A stretch of DNA of 64,000 bases from an uncultured Cohaesibacter sp. (GTDB lineage Bacteria > Pseudomonadota > Alphaproteobacteria > Rhizobiales > Cohaesibacteraceae): assembly GCF_963677725.1 (NCBI RefSeq), contig NZ_OY782507.1, positions 744,001 to 808,000 of the forward strand, read 5' to 3'. The position numbers and the translations under genes are program-made. The notes under the pieces were generated by a model. That model was not told where the DNA came from. It saw only the letters and a list, made by a program, of their open reading frames with translations, and ran no database searches. Positions 18,495 to 26,020 of this stretch are shown one piece after another (the first letter of the stretch is position 1; each line of letters opens with the position of its first letter).

Positions 18495-19928
18495 ATGGCT
18501 GAGAAACTGTTTGTTGGACCCAAGGTGAGAACCTTGCGTGAAAGTTTTAGCTTGACACAAACGAGTTTTGCTGAGCGAATCGGCATTTCCACGTCGTATC
18601 TTAATCAGATTGAAAACAATCAAAGACCGTTGACTACAACGGTTTTGCTGGCTCTCACGCAGAATTTCAACCTGTCTCTGGCAGAGCTTGCGTCGGCTGA
18701 TACGAACCGTGTTTTGGCAGACTTGAAAGAGGCCCTCGCCGACCCTCTGTTTCGCGATACCAACCCGGGTTTGCAAGAGCTCAAAATGGCCGCGTCGAAC
18801 TCGCCCTGGCTAACCCAAGCCTTCCTCAATTTGCACACTGCGCACCGTCGTGTGAATGAGCGTTTGATGGTGCTTGATGATGCTCTCTCATCGCAGAAAA
18901 ATGTTGGTGAAGAACGCACCCTTTTGCCCTACGAAGAAGTGCGCGACTATTTTCATTATCACGATAACTACATTGACCAGCTGGATCGGGCAGCAGAAGA
19001 TTTGGCCCTTCGCAACAATATGTTGGAAGGCAATCGGCTGCCTCAGTTCCAGACCTACCTGGAGCAAAAACACAATGTAAGGGTGCGATATCAGGACCAT
19101 GCAGCTAACGACCAGACCATGCGTCAGTTCGATGTCGAAAATCGGGTTTTGAGCCTCAATTCTGCACAGGACGACCCCTCCCTGACCTTCCTTTTGGCGC
19201 ACCAGATTGCCCTGTTGGAATATTCAGATCTGATCGAGGACCATGTCAAACTGGGCAACTTTCAGTCCGAGGCAGCAGAAGCCATTTGCCGCATTGGTCT
19301 TGCCAATTATTTTGCCGGTGCGCTCTGTTTTCCCTATCGCCGTTTTCTGGATATTTCAAAAGAAATGCGCCACGATTTGCGGCGGATGAGCCACTATTTT
19401 GGCGCCTCTTTAGAACAGATCGGGCACCGGCTCTCAAGCATGCAAAGATCGGGAGCGCGGGGGATTCCCTTCTATTTCTTGCGTGTGGACAGGGCTGGCA
19501 ATGTCAATAAAAGGCATTCTGCAACGCGGTTTCAATTTGCCCGTTTTGGCGGCCATTGTCCGCTTTGGAATGTCCACGAAGCCTTTGAAGAACCTGGACG
19601 TTTTCTGGTTCAGATTGCGGAAATGCCCGATGGGGTTCGCTATCTTTGCATTGCCACCTCGATTGCAAAATTCGGCGCAGGCTATCACGCTCCCGTTCGC
19701 CGCTATGCCATTGGAATTGGTTGCGAATTGTCCTTTGCGGATGAATTGGTCTATTCAGATGGGCTGAACTTGAAGAGCGATTCCGGTGTTGAGAAAATCG
19801 GCGTGTCCTGCCGCATTTGTGAAAGAGGCAAATGCCATCAAAGGGCCATGCCACCAATCGATCGCACCTTGATCGTCAACCCCGATGTGCGCGAATTTGT
19901 GCCTTTTGAGCTTGGAGAGAACCGATAA
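18495..19928 (+). CDS. Short-chain fatty acyl transcriptional regulator (ScfR/RamB family)
   Basis: A 477-residue regulator with an XRE-type helix-turn-helix at about 12-70 (VRTLRESFSLTQTSFAERIG). A long middle region of the peptidase-like IrrE/ImmA type follows, then a C-terminal domain (GAGYHAPVRRYAIGIGCEL) ending in a cysteine-rich motif CRICERGKCHQRA. Family members sense acyl-CoA or short-chain fatty acid status and control acetate, propionate or glyoxylate metabolism. The ATG at 18495 has AGAGGG before it. TTTGCAAA repeats lie directly upstream and again downstream of the gene. No acyl-CoA enzymes are encoded next to it, so its regulon lies mainly elsewhere or includes pepN. Confidence 0.85.
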   Translation: MAEKLFVGPKVRTLRESFSLTQTSFAERIGISTSYLNQIENNQRPLTTTVLLALTQNFNLSLAELASADTNRVLADLKEALADPLFRDTNPGLQELKMAASNSPWLTQAFLNLHTAHRRVNERLMVLDDALSSQKNVGEERTLLPYEEVRDYFHYHDNYIDQLDRAAEDLALRNNMLEGNRLPQFQTYLEQKHNVRVRYQDHAANDQTMRQFDVENRVLSLNSAQDDPSLTFLLAHQIALLEYSDLIEDHVKLGNFQSEAAEAICRIGLANYFAGALCFPYRRFLDISKEMRHDLRRMSHYFGASLEQIGHRLSSMQRSGARGIPFYFLRVDRAGNVNKRHSATRFQFARFGGHCPLWNVHEAFEEPGRFLVQIAEMPDGVRYLCIATSIAKFGAGYHAPVRRYAIGIGCELSFADELVYSDGLNLKSDSGVEKIGVSCRICERGKCHQRAMPPIDRTLIVNPDVREFVPFELGENR

Positions 19929-19966
19929 ATCGCGAAACGGGAAGGTATTTTCAGCAAAAAGTGGAA

Positions 19967-20050
19967 TTTTGCAAAAATGTGCAAAGCGCAGGCTCGGTGC
20001 TTTTTGCAAACTCCTTTGCATGATTTGCAGCATTTGCCTTTTTTGCAAAA
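19967..20050. promoter_or_regulatory. Second TTTGCAAA repeat field, between scfR and pepN
   Basis: TTTTGCAAAA (19967-19976), TGTGCAAAG (about 19979), TTTTTGCAAA (20001-20010), TTTGCA (20015), ATTTGCAG (20023), CATTTGCC (20031) and TTTTGCAAAA (20041-20050) lie in 84 bases. The density rivals the field upstream of scfR. It is 285 bases before the pepN start codon. Confidence 0.6.
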
Positions 20051-20334
20051 CAGCATAATTCCGTGTAGTGGAGAGGCAACACACCTCTCCAAAAGGTCAA
20101 GATGCAACCCGGCTTTGCTGTTGCGTCATCAAGACACAATGTTGAATGCCTTGTTGTTGGACCTGCTGCATCCCGCTTATTCACCTATGTTTAGAACAAT
20201 ATCCCGGAAATTCTCGCTTTTTGATATATTAGGACAATTATTGTTCCTGCGCCCGCTTGAACACTTGCGGAACCCCGGTCGTTTCTTCTAGATTTCCCGC
20301 ATACAATAAAAACCTCCATCGAGACCTATTCCGC
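20051..20334. other. Upstream region of pepN
   Basis: A hairpin GGAGAGG / CCTCTCC (20070-20090) without a T-tract is the only clear element. No gene is seen; the pepN promoter should lie here. Confidence 0.4.
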
Positions 20335-23034
20335 ATGGCGCACAATAAAAAAGTGGTCAAACTGTCTGACTACAAACCCACTCCCTATTCAATTGAGCAT
20401 GTTTCGATGGTTTTTCGCCTGGATCCAGACGAGACCATTGTCACGACTCGGTTGACGATTGAACCGAGAGCCGGATATCCGGCGGGTTTTTGCCTCGTGT
20501 TGAAAGGGGATGGATTGGACTTTGTTGACGCGCGACTCGATGGAAGAGAAATGTGGGAAGACCGATTCAGTGCAAAACCGGATCGTTTTTCACTGGACTA
20601 TCCACCGCATCGGCGGTTCGTTTTGGAAATAACGACTCGTTTGTCACCGAAAAAGAACACCCAATTGATGGGTCTATACTCATCAAACGGAGCCTTTTGC
20701 ACCCAATGCGAGGCAGAAGGCTTTCGTAGAATTACCTATTTCTACGACCGCCCGGACGTCCTGAGCACCTATGATGTGCGGATTGAGGCACCCAAGCGCT
20801 TCACCCATTTGTTGGCCAATGGCAATCTGATTGAGGCAGGTGACATGCTGGCGCCGGACGGGACAAGTGACGCACCTTGGCATTATGCCCATTGGCAGGA
20901 CCCTTTCCCCAAGCCCTCCTATCTTTTCGCCATGGTGGCGGGAGATCTGGCGTGCGTTGAAGATCATTTTGTCACCTGCTCGAACCGTCGTGTCTCGCTT
21001 AAAATCTTTGTCGAGCATGGCAAAGAAGATCGAGTCGGCTACGCAATGGATTCGCTCAAGCGCTCGATGGCTTGGGATGAGACGGCCTATGGGCGGGAAT
21101 ATGATCTGGACACCTTCATGATCGTCGCCGTTTCCGATTTCAATTTCGGCGCGATGGAGAATAAGGGTCTCAATATTTTCAACGACAAATATGTGCTGGC
21201 CAAGCCCGAGACCGCGACGGATACGGATTATGCGTTGATCGAGGCCGTTATCGCGCATGAATATTTTCACAATTGGAGCGGCAACCGGGTGACATGCCGC
21301 GATTGGTTCCAGTTGTGCCTGAAAGAAGGGCTGACAGTTTTCCGCGATCAGGAATTCTCCTCCGACATGCGCTCACGCCCAGTCAAGCGGATCGCGGATG
21401 TGCGCGAATTGCGGGCGCGTCAGTTCCCGGAAGATAGCGGACCCCTCGCCCATCCTGTCCGCCCGGAAGTTTATGCAGAGATCAACAATTTCTACACCGC
21501 GACCGTTTATGAAAAGGGTGCTGAGCTCTGCCGGATGCTGAAAAGCCTTGTTGGATGCGAGGGCTTTCGCAAAAGTCTCGATGTCTATTTTGACCGCCAT
21601 GACGGGCAAGCGGTGACGATTGAGGATTTCCTGTCCTGCTTTTCTGAAACATGTGACATCGATCTAACGCAATTTGCGCTTTGGTATGAACAAGCAGGCA
21701 CGCCAACAGTGGTTGCCACATATTTCTATGACGCAAAGCGCAAGCAGCTTTCATTGACTTTGCAACAATCCTGCCCCCCTTCGCCGGGGCAGCCGACCAA
21801 GAAGCTGCTGCATATTCCAATGCGATTTGGGCTGGTCGCGCGCGATGGGTCCCGCGTGCGCTTTGAAGCGATTCATGACCGCAAAACCGGCGAACAAATT
21901 GGTGATCACGAATGCAATTTGTTGCACATCACAGAGCGTCAGCATCAACTGGTCTTTTCCGGCGTTGAGAAGGATGCCATTCCTTCCATGTTGCGGGGCC
22001 TGTCTGCACCTGTGCATTTGCGCACCAACCTGACCCTGGAAGACAATCTGATCCTCATGCGCCATGACAGCGATCCGTTCAATCGCTGGGAAGCCGCGCA
22101 GCAGATCTTTACAGAGCATCTGGTTGAACAGAGCAATGCACAAAGGAAAGGTGATTCTGACGGTAACAAGCCGGCCCTGCGTGAGGTCGCTCCGCTGTTG
22201 GTATCTGCCCTTGATGCCTGTCTGTTTGATGAACGGCTCGAACATGCCTTCCGTGCCCAGATGCTGCGCCTGCCCAGCGAGAGCGATATTGCGCGCCTGA
22301 TCGCCAAGGATGTGGACCCGGATGCCATTCATGCAGCGCGCTCGAAGTTGCGCCTCGAACTGGCAACCCAATTGGGTGATCGGTTGATCGCCCTTTATTC
22401 GAGCATGCAGGACGACAGACCTTATAGCCCGAATGCAGCCGCAGCGGGTCGGCGCGACCTGCGCAATTGTCTTCTGGACCTGTTGCTGGCCACCAAGGCG
22501 GATACGGTGACCACCCTCGCCCAGCATCACTATGAGAATGCCACCAACATGACAGACCGCTTCGCAGCGCTGTCTTCATTGGCCACAAGTCGGCCTGCGG
22601 CTGCGGAAGCATTGCTTGCTGATTTTCACCAGCGATATAAGGATGACGCTCTCGTCGTCGATAAATGGCTGTCCCTGCAAGCCTCCATTCCCGAAGAGGG
22701 CACCATTGAGCGCCTGCGCGCATTGATGAAGGCGCCTTTCTTCTCGATGGAGAGTCCGAACCGGGTCCGTGCGCTCATTGGTGCGTTTGCCATGAACAAC
22801 GCATTGCAGTTCAATCGAGCTGATGGAGCCGGATTTGCGCTGCTTGCCGATGTGGTATTGGCACAAGACACACTTAATCCACAAACGGCGGCAAGGCTGG
22901 CGAATAATTTCAGATCCTGGCGTGCATTGGAATCAGAACGCCGAACCGCTGCCGAGCAGCAATTGCGCAGAATCGCCGAAAGCTCAATGCTATCAAAAGA
23001 TGTTGCTGATATCGTCAATCGATGCTTGCAATGA
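20335..23034 (+). CDS. pepN: Aminopeptidase N (M1 family)
   Basis: Cytosolic zinc aminopeptidase of 899 residues that removes N-terminal amino acids from peptides in protein turnover. The exopeptidase motif GAMENKG and the zinc site HEYFH (H308, E309, H312, with the third ligand E331 in KEGLTVF) are intact. The length and the conserved C-terminal helical domain match the Escherichia coli PepN group. The ATG at 20335 is chosen because the upstream frame (from 20257) has no family similarity. The gene is preceded by the second TTTGCAAA field. A monocistronic unit is likely, since the downstream kinase gene has its own CtrA-type promoter region. Confidence 0.95.
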   Translation: MAHNKKVVKLSDYKPTPYSIEHVSMVFRLDPDETIVTTRLTIEPRAGYPAGFCLVLKGDGLDFVDARLDGREMWEDRFSAKPDRFSLDYPPHRRFVLEITTRLSPKKNTQLMGLYSSNGAFCTQCEAEGFRRITYFYDRPDVLSTYDVRIEAPKRFTHLLANGNLIEAGDMLAPDGTSDAPWHYAHWQDPFPKPSYLFAMVAGDLACVEDHFVTCSNRRVSLKIFVEHGKEDRVGYAMDSLKRSMAWDETAYGREYDLDTFMIVAVSDFNFGAMENKGLNIFNDKYVLAKPETATDTDYALIEAVIAHEYFHNWSGNRVTCRDWFQLCLKEGLTVFRDQEFSSDMRSRPVKRIADVRELRARQFPEDSGPLAHPVRPEVYAEINNFYTATVYEKGAELCRMLKSLVGCEGFRKSLDVYFDRHDGQAVTIEDFLSCFSETCDIDLTQFALWYEQAGTPTVVATYFYDAKRKQLSLTLQQSCPPSPGQPTKKLLHIPMRFGLVARDGSRVRFEAIHDRKTGEQIGDHECNLLHITERQHQLVFSGVEKDAIPSMLRGLSAPVHLRTNLTLEDNLILMRHDSDPFNRWEAAQQIFTEHLVEQSNAQRKGDSDGNKPALREVAPLLVSALDACLFDERLEHAFRAQMLRLPSESDIARLIAKDVDPDAIHAARSKLRLELATQLGDRLIALYSSMQDDRPYSPNAAAAGRRDLRNCLLDLLLATKADTVTTLAQHHYENATNMTDRFAALSSLATSRPAAAEALLADFHQRYKDDALVVDKWLSLQASIPEEGTIERLRALMKAPFFSMESPNRVRALIGAFAMNNALQFNRADGAGFALLADVVLAQDTLNPQTAARLANNFRSWRALESERRTAAEQQLRRIAESSMLSKDVADIVNRCLQ

Positions 23035-23090
23035 GTGAATGGAGCTGAGTCTTTAACAGGCAGGAACAAAGTTAAAGTAATCTCTCCCCA

Positions 23091-23105
23091 TTAACCTCTT
23101 ATTAA
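23091..23105 (+). promoter_or_regulatory. Perfect CtrA-binding box before the PAS histidine kinase
   Basis: TTAA-CCTCTTA-TTAA followed by CC matches the alphaproteobacterial CtrA consensus TTAA-N7-TTAA exactly. It lies 122 bases before the kinase start codon. A further TTAAC half-site lies at 23053. Confidence 0.7.
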
Positions 23106-23226
23106 CCAAAAAAATCTTTCGGGACTCTAGACAAAAAGCCGCGCATCGATTCAAATAACTTTGGATCGGAGATGCGGCACACCTCCGGATAAGTAAAATC
23201 AAGAAGCTTCAGTCAGGAGGCCTTCA

Positions 23227-25812
23227 ATGACGCAGGCTGGATCAGTCAGCGCGCATAAGGACGTACGATTCCGCTTTTTCGGGTCGAAAGCTATGGATGT
23301 GAACGATTCCATCTCCGGGCCAGCCCGTTTGCTGGCAGGGCCAAGCTATATGTCTCGCGTCCGCGAGGAGCCTCTTCTGCGGCATGCCATACCCGCTATC
23401 ATTCTCAGCTTTTTCGCGTTGGTGGGAATCTGGAGGGCAGATGATCTGGTGTCCGACAAAGCGTCGTTGACGGCAGACGCCAAGAAGGAAATCGAGTTGC
23501 TGACCGCGTTGGTTACTGCGCGGATTTCCAGTCGTTATTCTGACCATGTTGCAAGCCTTAAAAACCAATCCGGCCCCAACGCAAACCGGATCACGACCAA
23601 AGAACCAGCCAAACCCATTTTGCCAAATCTGACTTCAGATTTGCCTGCAAGCGAAACAAAGCCGGAATCCTCCCCTTCGTCAGCTACAGCCTACAAGTCG
23701 CCAACCCCAACCCGGGACATGTTTCAGGAATGGTTGTTTGCGTCCTTGCCCAATCAGCATCTGGCTGACAATTACCAAATTTTTCTGACCAACAGCAACG
23801 GCATGATCGTTGCGTCGATCCCGCGCGATGCGCAAGACATGCGGAAAACCCTGATTGAATTGCTGGGTCGGTCGCACGGACTGCAAGCGCTGGGCGCCAG
23901 CGCTGGCGTGCTGGACATCACTCTTGAGGATGATGTCAAAGCCTTGGCATCGGTCCATCATCTGGGCGAAGGCCGCGGATCGGTGATGGTCCTGCGCAAA
24001 AAGAGCGAGATCTTCGCGGACTGGCGACAGGACGTGGCCACCAGCGTGATTGTTTTTCTCGTGATGAGCGGCACAATCCTGTTGACCGTCTACGCATTTT
24101 TCAGTCAGGGCGCGCGGGCACGTGAAGCGGACAATATCTATTTCACTGCGATCCGCCGAATGGACGCCGCGTTAAAACGCTCGCGCTCAGGCCTTTGGGA
24201 TTGGGATCTGGCACGTGGCCATATCTACTGGTCACATTCGATGTATAATTTGCTTGGAATGGAGCCGACTGACGACCTGATAGGCTTTGCGCAGCTTAAC
24301 GCGCGCATGCATCCAGACGATGGCAATCTGCATGAACATGTGGAATCACTGCTGTCGACGCAATCGACAATGATGGATCGCAAATTCCGGATGCGTCATG
24401 AAAAGGGTCATTGGGTCTGGCTGCAGATCCGCGCGGAATTGACCCGCAGCCCGAACAACCGCTTGCATTTGATGGGGTTGGTCATTGATGTCACCGAGCA
24501 GATTGTAGCCAATGAACGACGCAAGCGGGCCGATATGCGGTTGCGCGATGCCGTTGACACCATCTCGGAAGCCTTTGTGCTATGGGATGACAACCACAAA
24601 CTGGTGCTGTGCAATCAGCCTTATCGTGATCTCTATAATATCCCTCATGATGAAGATATCATTGGGCTGAGCTACAGCCAGTTGATGGATCGCGGTCAGC
24701 CACATGTGGTTGGCATCGAAGATGATCACGAAATCAATGCCGACGATTTGCTGTTTGATCGCTCGGGCACCGCAGCCCGGATTGCCCGTACCTACAAGGC
24801 CGAACTGGCTGACGGGCGCTGGCTGCAGATCAGTGAAAGGCGCACCAGCGATGGAGGCTTCGTCTCGGTCGGCACGGATATTTCCAACCTGAAAATGCAG
24901 GAAAGCCGTTTGCTGGAAAGCGAGCAGCAATTGATCGAAACCATTTCCGATCTGCGCCATTCCCGCCAAACGCTGGAACGCCAAGCGCAGCAATTGGTTG
25001 TGATGACCGAACAATATGCCAAGGAAAAGGACAATGCGCAGGCCGCCAACCGGGTCAAGTCGCAATTCCTTGCCAACATTTCCCACGAGCTGCGCACACC
25101 GCTAAATGCCATCATCGGTTTCTCTGAAGTGATGAAAAACGAGATCTTCGGTGAGCACAAGACGGATAAATATCGCGACTATTCCAACGACATCCATACA
25201 AGTGGCGCCTATTTGCTGCATTTGATCGATGACATTCTAAGCATGTCGCGGCTGGAAGACGGAGATATCGAGCTTTATCCGGATTCCGTGGACCTGTCCG
25301 AACTGGTGAAAAAAATCAACACCGAAGCCATGGAGAAAAAGGCAGAGGAGCGCAATCTGTCTTTCCAAGACAGGATGCCGGAAAGCCTTAAAGCCCATGC
25401 GGACCCGCATCTGATTGAGCAAGTCATTTTTAACCTGCTCGATAATGCGGTGAAATTCACTCCAGAAGGCGGCACCATCGCCATTACCGGCACTGACAGC
25501 AATGCTCACGTGGTCCTGACCATCACCGATACCGGCGTCGGGATCCCGCAGGATGCTATCGACCGGGTCGGTCATCCATTTGAGCAGGTGCAAAACCAGT
25601 TTACGAAATCGCACAAGGGGTCAGGATTGGGCCTGTCAATCGCGCGCCGGATCATTTGTCTATCCGGCGGCACCGTGAAAATCCGTTCGCGGATTGGTCA
25701 GGGCACACGGGTATCGGTGCGCCTGCCGAAAAATCCAACTTCAAGTGAAAATCTACGTAATTTGACCCATCACAAGGAAGAAAGCCCGAATCAGCCGCAA
25801 AATGAGTCCTGA
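23227..25812 (+). CDS. Membrane-bound PAS sensor histidine kinase (PleC/CbrA-like layout)
   Basis: An 861-residue orphan kinase. A first membrane helix (about 56-78) and a second (about 273-295) bracket a presumably periplasmic domain. PAS domains follow (about 315-430 with the PAC motif HWVWLQIRAE, and about 440-560), then a coiled coil. Next come the HisKA dimerisation domain with phospho-acceptor H620 in SHELRTPLNAIIGF and the ATPase domain (NLLDNAVKFTPEGG, GSGLGLSIA). There is no receiver domain and no adjacent response regulator. The domain order resembles the PleC/CbrA cell-cycle kinases, and the CtrA box upstream suits that. The specific orthologue is not certain. Confidence 0.82.
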   Translation: MTQAGSVSAHKDVRFRFFGSKAMDVNDSISGPARLLAGPSYMSRVREEPLLRHAIPAIILSFFALVGIWRADDLVSDKASLTADAKKEIELLTALVTARISSRYSDHVASLKNQSGPNANRITTKEPAKPILPNLTSDLPASETKPESSPSSATAYKSPTPTRDMFQEWLFASLPNQHLADNYQIFLTNSNGMIVASIPRDAQDMRKTLIELLGRSHGLQALGASAGVLDITLEDDVKALASVHHLGEGRGSVMVLRKKSEIFADWRQDVATSVIVFLVMSGTILLTVYAFFSQGARAREADNIYFTAIRRMDAALKRSRSGLWDWDLARGHIYWSHSMYNLLGMEPTDDLIGFAQLNARMHPDDGNLHEHVESLLSTQSTMMDRKFRMRHEKGHWVWLQIRAELTRSPNNRLHLMGLVIDVTEQIVANERRKRADMRLRDAVDTISEAFVLWDDNHKLVLCNQPYRDLYNIPHDEDIIGLSYSQLMDRGQPHVVGIEDDHEINADDLLFDRSGTAARIARTYKAELADGRWLQISERRTSDGGFVSVGTDISNLKMQESRLLESEQQLIETISDLRHSRQTLERQAQQLVVMTEQYAKEKDNAQAANRVKSQFLANISHELRTPLNAIIGFSEVMKNEIFGEHKTDKYRDYSNDIHTSGAYLLHLIDDILSMSRLEDGDIELYPDSVDLSELVKKINTEAMEKKAEERNLSFQDRMPESLKAHADPHLIEQVIFNLLDNAVKFTPEGGTIAITGTDSNAHVVLTITDTGVGIPQDAIDRVGHPFEQVQNQFTKSHKGSGLGLSIARRIICLSGGTVKIRSRIGQGTRVSVRLPKNPTSSENLRNLTHHKEESPNQPQNES

Positions 25813-25968
25813 CGATTGCACGTTGGTGGTTCGATATTAGTCCCTCCGGGCTCCATTCATTCGTGCAACCGTTTGGATGGTTGCATCCAGACTTCTCCCG
25901 AGGAGGCGCTCAGGTGGAAACCAGCACCAAGTGAGCATCAGCAGCCGCCTCCGACATGCTGGCACCTG

Positions 25969-26014
25969 GAGCGGAAACCGATCCCCACGATCGATTTTCC
26001 GCTCAAATTTTTCG
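25969..26014 (+). terminator. Intrinsic terminator of the PAS histidine kinase gene
   Basis: The stem GAGCGGAAA / TTTCCGCTC, with an inner CGATC / GATCG pairing, is followed by AAATTTTT. It ends just before the convergent glnE stop codon at 26021. Confidence 0.8.
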
Positions 26015-26020
26015 TGCCTC

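Noticed and set aside
25828-25862. tRNA/tmRNA 3'-end-like string (GGTTCGA, then CCCTCCGGGCTCCA)
   Set aside because: The T-arm cannot pair and no 5' half with a matching acceptor stem is present, so it is not a gene; a chance resemblance or a very old remnant.
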